The notes: a model not told the origin generated them from the sequence alone. A stretch of DNA of 64,000 nucleotides from Blastobasis lacticolella (GCA_905147135.1 LR990041.1:17111907-17175906); one strand, 5' to 3'; counted from the first letter of the stretch, positions 52,701 to 63,432 are shown. A program made the numbers and translations.

Positions 52701-55700
52701 ATCGCCAATGTAGCGGGGATAGAGATGGATAGGCGAGTTCTATGAAGGTTGCTGTAAGCAGGCGGAACGTGAAGAAGACTCGGTAGTCGAGTCCGGGCAG
52801 CAATGGACGTCTTGCATTAAAGATAAGTTAGGATAAAGAGATAAGTAAAGTAAACTCTTTTCTGTAAGAACTAAAACACCCCCGTGTTTAAAATTCAAAT
52901 TCAAAGTTTAAATAAATTCTAAGATCAAATGGTTCAAAATTCTAATTGAATTGTGCTTGATAATCGTGCATTGGTGAAGCCGATAAAATAGGTACCTACT
53001 CGTATATTGCGATACAATGAGGAGTTTTCCAATAGGTATTTAAGGCATTCCTAACCACTCACTAGATGGCGCCCCGACAATTTTGGTAATTGATAATCGC
53101 TTGAAATAGGTTCTTAGCAAACAGGATATAAACACTGGGTACGTTGTATTGAATAATATAATAAATATATATATAATAATAATATAATTATATTTGTCAA
53201 TAGTTTTCAACTATTTTAGAGGTTGTAATGATAATGGAACATAGTGCCAACTTTTATAAATATTTCTTTTTACTCTTCGTTCAACCTTTAACAGTTATGT
53301 TCATATTAATAAACACTTTATTTTCAAGTTTAGTATTACTTGGCTGCATGAAATCACTGCCACCATCATACAGATTTTAAAAAGATTACCAAAATTGTAG
53401 GAGCGCCATCTATTGATGCTTTTTGAAACAAACTATCAATACCTACTGGAAAACTCCTCATTGAGTAGGAAAGCGGACCCTGGCAGAGGCCGGGATAAGC
53501 GCTAGGACGATGATGATGATAATGATTGCGATAGAAATGAGTACCCACAGCTCACACAATTTTTTTTTATCCTATGTCGTACGATGTTTAGAAACCTTTT
53601 CGGGTATGTAAGGAAGTACATTTAACCAACCTATTAATTTAAAAATGTCTCGATGTGCGGGGGAGCTTTCAAGGGGGAGCGCCTATCCCTGAACCTAATT
53701 TCGTCTTCCATACGCAGGTACTTCATGTGGTTCAAAGTGCTACTGTGCTTTGTCCTGCCGACAATGGTGCCGGCGGCGTGGGGCGAGTGCTGGCAATATA
53801 TGCTTATCTCGCAGCCTCTGATGCGGTACATATGCAGCCTAAACTTCACCTGGTCCGTAAACAGCTTCGCGCATCTGTGGGGGAACAAGCCATTCGACCG
53901 GTAAGAATAATATAAGTTAAGTAGGTAGGCACAAGTGAGCAAAGTGTGTTTCAATAGAAAAATATCGGCATTACAATTTTCAAAGACGTTAGCTATGAAA
54001 ACAATGATGATAGGTATCTATTTAAAAAATTGTTTATTTGACAGAGGTCGTAGAAGGAAACCAATGGCATAAAGGCAGAGCAACTAAACTTTGTCCCAAA
54101 CCAATTTTCCATCAGTTATCGGATTGCGCCGCGACGACGAATATAGGGTATATTGACAATTGAAATTATCCGGGACATGTACCGCGATTCCGATTCCATA
54201 CTTAGGACTGCTATTGGCGACACTAGTTATATTAGACATACTGTCAGACAGCACCCGAGACTACCATAATACCTCCATGTAGTAACCTCCATGTATGCTG
54301 AAGATATCGCGTTGACAGACTCTGACAAGGGGCGCCTAGTCCAACGCGTGAATAAGAGGAAGGAGTCACTTGAGAACAGCGGTCTGAAGCTAAATGTGGC
54401 GAAGACAGAGTACATGATCTGCAACAGATCCTACCCGTTTGCATAGGCGAAAATGTCAAACACGAATCAGGTCAGATACCTACTCTTTTCGAGGTAGGTA
54501 TAAACTCTGTGCAAAGTACGAAATTTGCCGTGTTTGACGAAACGAGGTGACCATTTGCAACCACATATGGAAGTAAAACAACGTTTAGAAACTTCACAAC
54601 ATTTTTGCTTCTGGTTTGCACTTTTGGACTTAATTCAGGTGCTCGTTTGAAAAACAGTCGCGTTGGATTTGTTTAGCTTTATTTATTCAGTTGCAAAAAC
54701 CGTTACATTTTAATCCAGAAACGACACAACAGATAATTAAATTCACAATTCACGCGCTGTCGATATCTTCCACTCTGAAACATATTGGAATTCGCACGAT
54801 GCGATTCGTCGAATCAACGTACTCGTTTATTTCCGTAAATTTTCGTTAAGAAAAAGCTATAACAAGCCGATTTCGGTATACAAAAGCTTGCCAGAGGACT
54901 GGTTTCCGACACAATTTCGAGCGTTGAATTGAGGACACAGAAATTGACGCCACTATAAGAATAAATTCTTTGTTAGTTAACTTTGATTATATTTTCGCTT
55001 TCTATTTACCATTGGAAGTAAATTAATGATTTGTCGTTATTCTTTTTGGTACCTAAGCAAGGAAAAATCGTAGCTAAAAAGATTTTCTTGGCAGTATGCC
55101 AGACCATGCCTAGAAGTAAAGTAGGTTTTTAGGACAGCGATACACCCACCCTGAAATCAACCTGAGTTGAAAACAACTTTTAATTTCCTTTTCACTACCC
55201 TCCTACGCTAGATTGGTCTAGATGAGGTGAATACCCAGGTATATTATCTTATTAAAACTAAAATGAAAAATTAGCAATCTAATGTTATAAATGAGAGCAA
55301 CTAAACTAAACTAAACTTGATGTTATATTATTATCAGCAAATAACAAGTATCTACGTAATCAATCATAATCATAATGTAGTAGCAAAATAATTATTTGGC
55401 CAGCAACAACGACAGCTACAACTACCCTACAACTGTGATGACTTACGGAACTGAAACGTGGCCACTCACTATGGGCCTTATAAGAAAACTGACTGTTACC
55501 CAAAGGGCAATGGAAAGAGCTATGCTCGGAGTTTTTTTGCGCGATCGAGTCAGAAATGAGGAGATCCGCAAGCGAACCAAGGTCACCGACATAGCTCTAC
55601 GGATTGCCAGACTGAAGTGGCAGTGGGCAGGGCACATAGCTCTAAGAACAGATGGCCGATGGGGCAGTAAAGTTCTCGAGTGGCGACCACGTACCGGTAG

Positions 55701-57558
55701 ACGCAGCGTGGGTAGGCCTCCTACAAGGTGGACCGACGACCTGGTAAGGATCGCAGGTACCAGCTGGATGCGGAAAGCACAGGACCGGTCTTTGTGGAGA
55801 TCTCTGGGGGAGGCCTATGCCCAGCAGTGGGCGTCTTCTGGCTGATATGATGATGATGATGACCCTACAACTACTTTACCCCTTATCATCATCTATTAGT
55901 CGCCTTATGTGACACCCACGAGTGTACGGGGTTGGTGCTATTCCACTCTGCCGGACACCATACGGCCAAACTTTACCCCCACCTACCCTTTTTTTCTTCC
56001 TTATAAACCTTCCTTGTTTTATACTATGTTTAAAGACAAACAATCAAATCTTAGTATAGGTACTTAGATGTTCTTATATTAGTATAGGTACTTCACTACA
56101 TAGTATAAAACAAAGTCGCTTTCTCTGTCCCTATGTCCCTTTGTATGCTTAAATCTTTGAAACTACGCAACGGATTTTGATGCGGTTTTTTTTAATAGAT
56201 AGAGTGATTCAAGAGGAAGGTTTATAAGCAAGAAAAATGGGTAGAGGGTGGGTAGGTGTACGTGAACGAAGTCGCGCCGGGTCCACTAGTAGATGTTAAA
56301 GTATTATTATTAATATCTAAGTATTGTTATTACATTTGTATTGTCTAATGGCCGATAGCAGCATAAGTTGCTCAAGATTTACCTTATTTTCGTTGTTTTT
56401 CTATTTCTATAGCAAAAATAGAAAATAGGTTGCAGGAATAGGAATAGGGTGGAGATTTCAAACATTTCGTAGACAACTAATCGCAGTTTTAAAGCACCGT
56501 GGCGCTCGGGCGCACCCAATTAGAGGAGTTGTCACGCTGCGGTGGCCACGAACGGATTGCAAGGATGACTGCCGCCCACACTGTTCGGTGATAGTAGGTT
56601 CTGGATTAACGATAGGGCTTAAGGAAAGTTAACGGGTCCGTTAACATTTTTTAAAGTTAACGTAAAAGTTAATCCGTTAGTCGATATGTTAACATCGTTA
56701 AACGATTAACGCGTTAACGGTCTTGTGCCAAGCTCTATATTTCACTTCGACAACTTAAAGCCAAAAACTAAATGATTTTTGAATAAATAATAAAAACAAC
56801 GTTTCTCGTTCTTTAATGGAAACATAGATCTCTGTAAATTTTAATTGAATTGTTTGATATAATTGTAGTAATGTCCAAATAAAATCTATGTCTATGTCTA
56901 TGATGTCTATACTGACGTAACGTAACGCAGTACATTTATTCCTCGCCAAGTCCTTTATTTATATCAGGATTTCTCAAAATGCGAAAGCCATTCGACGGTA
57001 GGTTTCGCGATAAGATTTACGTTAATGCTGGCTGTATGACCGGGCACGTGCGCCATACATGTTGACAGGGATACGTAACCATAAATTTGAGAAACCCTGA
57101 TTTATATCAATAAAAATAATGGGTTTGTGTAGTTTGAACGAGATCGTAGGAGCAATGGAATAAGGTGACTATACTTACTACCAAGTGAGGTGGCGGTCAA
57201 ATGCCTGGCTAGTAAAATAGAAAAAAAAATGGAATTGGCTGACCATCGATTAAACACCACATAGGACACCATAGGGCAGCTAGTATTTATTAAGTACCTA
57301 ACTATTTTTATCTTTTTCAGACATATAATGCCGTCGGAAAACTGGGCCGTGTCGATGGTCGCCATGGGCGAGGGCTGGCACAACTACCACCACACTTTCC
57401 CCTGGGACTACAAAGCCGCTGAACTGGGGCAATTTTTGAACCCTACAACCTACACACTGGACTTATTCGCGAAGATTGGCTGGGCATACGACCTGAAGCA
57501 AGCCTCGCCGTCTTTGGTGCAGGAGGTGGCCAGAAACAGGGGCGAAGGGGCCTCATAA
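49449..57558 (+). CDS. Acyl-CoA desaturase, complete, five exons
   Basis: Membrane diiron fatty acyl-CoA desaturase of the endoplasmic reticulum. It uses O2 with electrons from cytochrome b5 to place a cis double bond (position not predictable by eye). Exons 49449-49776, 50700-50830, 52465-52670, 53718-53900 and 57321-57558 give 1086 bp, 361 aa, with GT-AG borders and consistent phases. Metal ligands present: box 1 HRYWCH (126-131), box 2 HRVHH (163-167), N270 and H274 in NSFAH, and box 3 HNYHH (303-307). Membrane stretches lie near residues 76-105, 133-150 and 225-260. Box 1 is usually HRLWAH or HRLWSH, so the Tyr and Cys are unusual. A polypyrimidine-AG just before the ATG suggests a non-coding first exon upstream. 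Its first three intron sites and phases match the desaturase-like gene at 1994-15472. Confidence 0.93.
49821..50115 (+). mobile_element. SINE-A copy in desaturase intron 1
   Basis: Forward copy missing most of the tRNA-like head. Perfect 15-bp duplication ATTCGTACTAACAAT at 49806-49820 and 50116-50130. GATGATGAT tail. Confidence 0.92.
50318..50510 (-). repeat. Interspersed repeat G, reversed copy
   Basis: ACCCGCCGCGAGTTCGTTCG, CTTGAATCACTCTATCTATT, GAAAACCGCATTAAAATC and GCGACTTTGTTTTATGC. Confidence 0.65.
50700..50830 (+). CDS. Desaturase exon 2 (histidine box 1)
   Basis: Acceptor TTGTTCCAG, donor GTAAGCAA. It encodes YFMGNVAGFGVTAGAHRYWC, then HRSYKAKWPLQVILMMCYSA and AGQ. Confidence 0.93.
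50831..51189. other. Desaturase intron 2, nothing recognised
   Basis: AT-rich intron sequence without recognisable features. Confidence 0.45.
51190..51340 (-). mobile_element. SINE-B copy, reversed and short
   Basis: Head present (GAATTGAACCCGAGACCTC to CCACTCAGGTCGTC) plus CCAGACCCGTAACAG; the tail end is lost. Confidence 0.72.
51341..52165. other. Desaturase intron 2, nothing firm
   Basis: AT-rich. The blocks GATGGCCAAAAATGG / CTTACCCGATG and CGGGTAAGAT near 51607-51710 show loose inverted similarity. No gene. Confidence 0.4.
52166..52385 (-). repeat. Interspersed repeat G, reversed, just before exon 3
   Basis: CAGCGTGTCTTCGTTCGCG, GTTGAAAACCGCATTAAAAT and GGGACAGACGGCGGG blocks. It ends about 80 bp upstream of desaturase exon 3. 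Confidence 0.62.
52465..52670 (+). CDS. Desaturase exon 3 (histidine box 2)
   Basis: Acceptor TTGCTCCCCAG, donor GTAAGATA. It encodes NNIFNWVRDHRVHHKFSETS and DPHDANRGFFFSHVGWLM, the strongest family signature in the window. Confidence 0.95.
52671..53717. other. Desaturase intron 3, nothing recognised
   Basis: AT-rich with a TATAATAATA tract near 53160. No coding or repeat feature recognised. Confidence 0.45.
53718..53900 (+). CDS. Desaturase exon 4 (membrane hairpin, N-x-x-x-H)
   Basis: Acceptor CATACGCAG, donor GTAAGAAT. It encodes YFMWFKVLLCFVLPTMVPAA and TWSVNSFAHLWGNKPFD, with the Asn and His metal ligands in place. Confidence 0.93.
54291..54429 (+). pseudogene. LINE reverse transcriptase palm fragment
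   Basis: The plus frame reads MYAEDIALTDSDKGRLVQRV, then KRKESLENSGLKLNVAKTEY. This matches the Y-A-D-D palm region and G-L-K-L-N-x-x-K-T-E segment of RTE-like LINEs, with the catalytic pair changed to E-D. It is in desaturase intron 4, upstream of the C-terminal piece at 55430. Confidence 0.72.
54430..55429. other. Desaturase intron 4, nothing recognised
   Basis: AT-rich sequence between two LINE pieces. It may be LINE-derived but shows no coding motif. Confidence 0.4.
55430..55850 (+). pseudogene. RTE-like LINE C-terminal fragment
   Basis: An open frame encodes MTYGTETWPLTMGLIRKLTV, LRDRVRNEEIRKRTKVTDIA, LKWQWAGHIALRTDGRWGSK and RSVGRPPTRWTDDLVRIAGT to AYAQQWASSG. This is the conserved end of lepidopteran RTE-like ORF2. 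A GATGATGAT tail follows. 5'-truncated, so not active. Confidence 0.88.
55894..55972 (+). repeat. Interspersed repeat F, 3' scrap
   Basis: TAGTCGCCTTATGTGACACC, CACGAGTGTACGGGGTTGG and CGGACACCATACGGCC. Confidence 0.6.
56098..56295 (+). repeat. Interspersed repeat G, full-looking copy
   Basis: ACATAGTATAAAACAAAGTC, ACTACGCAACGGATTTTGAT, AGAGGAAGGTTTATAAGC and GAAGTCGCGCCGGGTCCAC, ending CTAGT. Best-preserved copy in the window. Confidence 0.68.
56296..56964. other. Desaturase intron 4, nothing recognised
   Basis: A stretch at 56630-56720 repeats GTTAACG-type words (simple, low-complexity). No gene. Confidence 0.45.
56965..57099. mobile_element. hAT-like MITE with perfect 8-bp duplication
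   Basis: Inverted ends CAGGATTTCTCAAA and TTTGAGAAACCCTG, flanked on both sides by ATTTATAT (56957-56964 and 57100-57107). The 8-bp duplication and CAGG ends fit the hAT superfamily. 135 bp, non-coding. Confidence 0.8.
57321..57558 (+). CDS. Desaturase exon 5 (histidine box 3 and C-terminus)
   Basis: Acceptor ATCTTTTTCAG. It encodes HIMPSENWAVSMVAMGEGWH, then NYHHTFPWDYKAAELGQFLN and a normal C-terminus ending RNRGEGAS before TAA. Confidence 0.95.
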
Positions 57559-57629
57559 GTTTTAAACAGTGGTGTAGAATCGTGGTCGTAGAGTTGTAGG
57601 AGTCAATAGTGAAAAATTTTCAAGACTAA

Positions 57630-57871
57630 TGCGCTTATTACCTTTGATTCAGAAGTAAAAAGCGCGAGAGCAAACCAAAATGAAATGTATTGCTCATAAA
57701 GTAAGGACCATTTTTGTATCACTTATATTGTGCAACACGTCGCTCCGATTTTCAAAAGGCGTGATACAAAAATTAACCTTATTTTATGAGCAATACATTA
57801 CATTTTGAGTTGCTTTCAAGCTTTTTGCTTCTAATTTAGACGATTGAATCTAACTAAATTTAATAAGCGCA
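57630..57871. mobile_element. Fold-back MITE M, copy 3, in the desaturase 3' region
   Basis: TGCGCTTATT at 57630 and AATAAGCGCA ending 57871, with long inverted internal blocks (ATGTATTGCTCATAAA and TTTATGAGCAATACAT-like). AAGACT on both sides suggests a duplication. It starts 72 bp after the stop, so it probably lies in the 3' UTR. Confidence 0.8.
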
Positions 57872-58022
57872 TAAGACTTGCCTATTGTTTTGGTAACGAG
57901 CGTTTAATCAAAGCTATATTATTTAATAAGATTACGATAGTGGCACATGTAATATATAAGTTTATATAAGTTTTAATACTAACTTATAAATATAAATGTT
58001 TTTACCTGAGGTACCTTAACAT

Positions 58023-58028
58023 AATAAA
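58023..58028 (+). terminator. Candidate polyadenylation signal, desaturase
   Basis: First canonical AATAAA after the stop at 57558; if used, the fold-back MITE would be transcribed within the 3' UTR. Confidence 0.4.
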
Positions 58029-58362
58029 AATATATTTAATTATTTAACTGTCGTCGTGCTCATTCACTTATTTCCCTCCCAACGTAGTCATTAACATTAT
58101 TAATAAAATCAAATACTCACCACCAAAATGAATAGTAGATAAGTATAAAAAAATATATAGGTAGGTCATTGATTTATTACGGTTATCAATGAGGTAGGTA
58201 CCTAAAATAATCCCTGTTGTTTTATTCGCAATTTTTTTGCCTTCAAGTTACTAAAGGAAAAAAAGAGAAATGACACTCACGCAAACAGCAAAATCATTTT
58301 TCAAAGGTAAAATAAGTATTCGGATTTTTTTCCGTAATGGCATTCCAATGAGGTGTCCAACC

Positions 58363-58724
58363 TTATATTATCTATTACTCACGTACGAGGGCTCGGGGTC
58401 CGCCCTGACCATAGTCCAGGATTTGGCAGGCAGATCAGTTAATTACAGTGGAGCGACTGCCATCTGACCTCCATGAGACCCTGCTACCATTAGAACCTAA
58501 CCAGATTGGATCATGGTCGGTTACCTTTCCATCGCGTGAATGTGCAGGTTTCATCACGATGTTTTCCTTCACCGTAAGAGCAGCGGTTAGTATTCAACTA
58601 ATGTACCTACATAACTCAGAAAAGACTCATTGGTATGTCCCGCTGCGGCCGTGTGGCCGCAGCGGGATCCGAACCCGGTACCTCTCGCTTACGAGTCGGA
58701 TACCTTAACCGATCCGCCACCGAC
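58363..58724 (-). mobile_element. SINE-A copy
   Basis: Reversed copy with tRNA-like head ending CCGCCACCGAC. Flanked by a 10-bp duplication GTGTCCAACC at 58353-58362 and 58725-58734. Confidence 0.85.
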
Positions 58725-58734
58725 GTGTCCAACC

Positions 58735-59239
58735 GAGAATATAATTTAACAAAGTATAACTCAACGTATAAGTAGATACTTACTTGAGTTTAATGTATAT
58801 GAGTAGGTATATAGCACACATACTTATTGCTAACAGAATTTTCGATCACAATAGTGTTTATCTCCATGTCCACAATACCTTATCATAAATACACATTTTA
58901 TACATGATAAATAGAATAAAACATGTAAAAAAAAGTCTGTTCAGTGTTGGTCATGGCAAATCAAACGAGTTCAACTTCATAGAGTTGCATTTTTTTATAA
59001 GGGTTCATTTGGCCACCTTCCGTGTCCATTATCAGATCAGCTCACTGATATTGCATTGTCATATTGCCGACTGTCCTAAAACCATTTTAACTGCGGGCCA
59101 AAACATATGAGGAAAAATATTAAATTTAATGCATGTCGTTTCGGCCCGCAGGCGAAAACCAAAACGCCTGAAAGCATACAACCGGAAATTTACAAGATGA
59201 TAATTAAGTATTTTAAGCTATGTGCACTGTCACTTAAGT
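58735..59239. other. Spacer, no gene seen
   Basis: AT-rich intergenic sequence; nothing recognised. Confidence 0.45.
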
Positions 59240-59475
59240 GGGCAGGGCACATAGCTCACAGAACAGATGGCCGATGGGGCAGGAAAGTTTTCGAGTGGCG
59301 ACCAGGTACCGACGCAGTGTAGGTACTTACATATAGGCCTCTCACTAGGTGGACCGACGATCTGTTAATAAAGATCGAAGCTGGATGCGGAAGGCACAAT
59401 ACCCGCTTTTGTTGAGATCTTTGTGGAAGGCCTAACCACGCTGTGTCTTCCAGGTGATATGATGATGATGATTCT
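59240..59475 (+). pseudogene. RTE-like LINE 3' fragment, decayed
   Basis: GTGGGCAGGGCACATAGCTC, ACAGATGGCCGATGGGGC and TCGAGTGGCGACCAGGTACC match 55620-55700. Later parts carry small insertions and deletions. GATGATGAT tail. Confidence 0.75.
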
Positions 59476-59580
59476 AAGTAGGTAGGTACTTGAATAGGTA
59501 AGTAGATATTACATTTTTTTACCATGTAAATTGTCCCTTGTAATTTTGCTTAAAAGTACCTACCTATAACACCTATTAGT

Positions 59581-59885
59581 TTTTTTATACCACTTAGGTG
59601 GTGAAACAAGCTTACGGCCTACCTGATGGTAAGCAGTCACCGCAGCCTATGGACGTTTGCAATACCAGGGGCATCTCCCGTGCGTTGCCGACCCTGTAAA
59701 AACCCTTTTTACCCCTTTCTTGAAGAACTCCATGTTGTACTCTCCAGGGAAAACCTCTCCAGGTAGTTCATTCCGCAACCTTAGTGTGCGTGAGAAAAAT
59801 ATCCTTTGGAACCGCACAGTTCACGACCAATTTGGCTTCAAGGTGTGTGGATGAACTCCCTGTCGCCCCTGTGCCGGTTCCTGTT
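59581..59885 (-). pseudogene. LINE family D 3' end, reversed
   Basis: TTTATACCACTTAGGTGGTG, GATGGTAAGCAGTCACCGC, CCCTTTCTTGAAGAACTCC and AGGTAGTTCATTCCGCAAC are the complement of the copy at 18283-18640. Confidence 0.75.
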
Positions 59886-59912
59886 ATGTTTTGTGAACAA
59901 TAAAGTGTTTAT

Positions 59913-60120
59913 CTATCTATCTATCTGTCGGTGGCGAGCGGTGCGATGATAGAATGTAGCTGTAGGCATCATGTCAAACAGTTCTTCAGGACAAACACCG
60001 TTGTACAAGCGGTAGAACACACAAAGGGAGGTGAAATCCCTCCGCTGAATCAGCGGCTCAATACCACTTGCGAGCAGCGCGCTTTGTTGTGAATAAGTCA
60101 AATGACAATGCAATATTCAA
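59913..60120 (-). pseudogene. LINE C-terminal fragment
   Basis: The minus frame reads LASGIEPLIQRRDFTSLCVF, then YRLYNGVCPEELFDMMPTAT and HRTARH, a standard stretch of Jockey-like LINE ORF2. A TATC microsatellite adjoins at about 59910-59926. Confidence 0.72.
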
Positions 60121-60435
60121 TAAATACATTGCTGCAGCGAAGGACGGATTTTCTAACTGAAAATCACCAGTTTTATTAATAAACACCAAGTGGCAACACT
60201 CTGTTAGGCCTTTAACCCTTTCCCCGCCAAAAGTTTTCGTCAAAAACGTTCACCACACGCCACGACAATAAAGTATAAACTGTCTGAAAACTGTATGCAT
60301 GTGTCGTCAGGTACTATAACGATAAGAAAAAAATAGAGTTAAATTGGTAAGATTTATTTATCTGATAATATCGACATTGGCGGCGAGGGCACGAAACTTA
60401 AACGTCTGATATATCAGACTTTGGCGTTGAAAAGG
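60121..60435. other. Spacer, nothing recognised
   Basis: AT-rich stretch between two LINE relics. No feature identified. Confidence 0.45.
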
Positions 60436-61440
60436 TTAAGCAAGGCAAAGTGCTAGGCCAAGTGCTACGCGGAGTGCTTGCTGTTGCAAAGTGGGCACAA
60501 CATCATACGTAAATCGATAATGCGTATTCAAGGCCTGTCTAGGAACAGCCTGACATTCATTCAACACGTTGAACAAGGTTGAACCAAAGCGGCTCGTGCG
60601 GATAACTGGAAGATTCACGACATGCCTAAGGATTAAGTGTTCGATCGGATCGCGTTTTCCAATAGCGGAAAGGGGCCTGCGTGCAACTGCTTCCGAAGCA
60701 GTACTTCGCACACTCTTTAATATGCAACCTGTTGAATAACGACAGAGGCGCAATCTTACGCCTAGCTTAGCCTCAATCAATTGCGAGTCACAAATTATTA
60801 GTGTTTGACCGAAGCTTCGGCTTCGGCCATCTTCCGTTTTTATTATTTTTGGTAATTTTTTTATCATCTCTAGATCAACTTTTAGACATGATTTGAATTA
60901 CCTGTCTTAATATTAACGTTTTAAAATCATTTATATTATTAATTGTAGCTTGTAGCCAATCTCAAAACAAAATTTCAAAAGTTTTATGCCTGCGGCTTCA
61001 GCTTCGACGAGAAATTAATTGACCTTCGATCGGACATCATACATTATACTTTGAACGTTTTTCCACCGAATCCAAAGTTGGTATTTGGCTGATCCATCCC
61101 AAAAGGTGGCAGCAGAACTCTATGCAGAATCGACTTGTGCTTGATTTATCTAAAGCAACTGATTTAAAGTGCAATACCGCCTGACCTTCGAGGGTACAAA
61201 GTTTCTTGGCTGCAGTCTTTGCTTTCGACTCGATATATTTACTGAACGAGAGATTGGTAGATAGCCCAACGCAAGGAGCTGTATGCTTTCGGCAATTACT
61301 TCAGGTACATTAAAAAAATGTACTTCCGGAGCTAGATGGAATGAACTCCTATAGTGATCGGATGTACCCAGAGCGGTGCGAAAACCGATACCGAGTGCCT
61401 GTCCGGATCAGGCGTCAACTGTACCTATTAATGGTGATAT
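60436..61440 (-). pseudogene. Decayed Jockey/CR1-like LINE copy
   Basis: CDSQLIEAKLGVRLRLCRYS, TGCILKSVRS and VIRTSRFGST parallel the copy at 16800-17610. TTGGTATTTGGCTGATCCAT and TCGACTCGATATATTTACTG match its upstream part. Interrupted by about 250 bp of AT-rich sequence. Confidence 0.65.
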
Positions 61441-61499
61441 CGCAATAAATGAATAAATAAAGTAATGAAACTTAAGTTTAACTAACTTAACTTTCTCCC

Positions 61500-61690
61500 A
61501 AGCACACTAAGGTTGTAAAATGAACTACTTGGAGAGGTTTTCCCTGGAGAGTACAACATGGAGTTCTCCGAGAAAGGGGTGAAAAAGTTTTCAGGGGGTC
61601 GGCAGCGCGTGTGTTAAGCCCCTGGTATTGCAAACATCCATAGGCTGCGGTGACTGCTTACCATTAGGCAGGCCGTAGTAGTGACCTTAT
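61500..61690 (+). pseudogene. LINE family D 3' end
   Basis: AGCACACTAAGGTTGTAAAA, GAACTACTTGGAGAGGTTTT and GGCTGCGGTGACTGCTTACC, as at 18430-18620. Confidence 0.7.
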
Positions 61691-61899
61691 AAAAAACTAT
61701 ATTATGTTATTTTACCTAATCCTGACGAAACAAGAGGTGTTAATAAGTTTGACGTGTGTATCTGTAGCATCGTAGATCCCGAACGGATGGACCGATTTAG
61801 ATGCGGTTTTCTTTGTTTGGAAGCCACTTTAATCGAGTTGGTTCTTCGCTTGTTTCATTAAAATCTGTTTAGTAACTTAACGAGGCTTGGCCGGCGCTG

Positions 61900-62275
61900 G
61901 CGAAGCACATCCGCGAACTACACGCCGACGACACGAAAATGCTGCGGTGGATGTGCAAAGTTACACGACTTGACTAACTACGTAACAAGTGGCAGCCTTG
62001 GCGTGAGGGATATCGCGAATATGATTTACGAGGCTCACCTTCGCTGCTTTGGTCACGTGTTGCGGAAGCCGCAGGGATACGCCGGCAATATGTGCATAAA
62101 CCTGGCGGTGTCAGGAAAGAGGTTTCGCGGAAGGACCAAGCAGCGATGGATTGACATCGCCGAGTACGATGCGAGCGCCAACGGCTTACGACGAGAGGAT
62201 ACCCAAGACCGGGCGAAGTGGAGAAGAAAAAGTCGGAAAACGGACTCTGGCCGTCACCCCAGAAGCCGGGACTAA
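61900..62275 (+). pseudogene. LINE C-terminal fragment, second RTE-like family
   Basis: The frame encodes LGVRDIANMIYEAHLRCFGH, VLRKPQGYAGNMCINLAVSG and RFRGRTKQRWIDIAEYDASA, ending LRREDTQDRAKWRRKSRK. Typical ORF2 C-terminus, distinct from the 55430 family. Confidence 0.8.
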
Positions 62276-63432
62276 CCCCCGGATGATTATAACTCCAAAT
62301 ATAACGTAAAAATCGCAAAATGGACAATCCGCAGTCGTAGGACTCATTTTTCGTCTTGTACATTATGCTGGTAGTTATACCCTTCGGAAGTAGCCGAAGA
62401 TGTAGGAACTAGAAACTAACAAATAGAGACTAACAACGGTTCTAATAAGAATCAAATTTAACTATAATTTATTATATAACAGAAACCTTAAAATAAAAAT
62501 AAAAGAAATAAAAAGATATATTTTAGGCCCTTTTTGCATAAGGATTCTTAACATCGACTAGGAGTTTATCAATGACAGAAAATAAACAAAATACTATATT
62601 GTCGAATTTACCATATTGAACATAGATTTACAATAAAGTATCCTGCACTCATGTCAATACAATGGTATTGTGGACACTCCATAAAGACCGCATCGAATAT
62701 GTTTACAAAACTAAAAAAACCTTTGTTATGTAGTGTGTAAGCCTTTAAAATTCTCATAACTAACATCACAGTATTGGCAATCAATGCTAATTTTAAACGT
62801 CTAATCAACAAATCATTAAAAGTTGTCTAGATACTCGATCTCTCATAAATAACTAGATAAATCCAAAGGAAATTACATACATTACAAACCTCTACATTCT
62901 AGGCAAATACACTTGGACAAACGTTATAAAAGGTTTTCTATTATTTCAAATTTAGGTTAAACTAGCCAAAAAATATTTACTTTTATTATAGTTTCTACCT
63001 TAGTAATCTATAGTAATACCTTTGTATCTCTAGGCAGCAGAGTTTAGTGGAATTTGCGAATTAACAGTTACACATACAAACATTATGTAACATGATGCTA
63101 ATTCTGGTATAATTTGGAAAATGAATGTACCTCTGTGTAGAGAATGCACTGACTGAGCAAAAACCACTTTTATTTTTAAAGCACCCATATTAACTAAAAT
63201 TCTACAAGAGTAAACTAAAAAACTGAGAGAATCCTTGACATAGTATTCTCTGTTTTTAGATTATCCTTGCAGAATTTTAATTCAAGCCTGAAGGTTTAAT
63301 TGAATCGGCTTTAATTATCCCACATAGGCTATTTGTAAATATGTAACTAATATATTTTGTTTGACCTACCAACTAAAGAAGGATTGACTTGTGTTAAATT
63401 TTTTTACTGTATAGTTACTACAGATTTATCAA
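62276..63432. other. Likely 3' UTR and downstream flank of the right-edge gene
   Basis: AT-rich sequence downstream (minus strand) of the stop at 63433, with several AATAAA-like signals (for example 63169-63174 read on the minus strand). No repeat recognised. Confidence 0.4.

Noticed and set aside
55396..55845. Host gene encoding a 149-residue protein
   Set aside because: The sequence is the well-known RTE-like LINE C-terminus with a GATGATGAT tail and lies within a desaturase intron.
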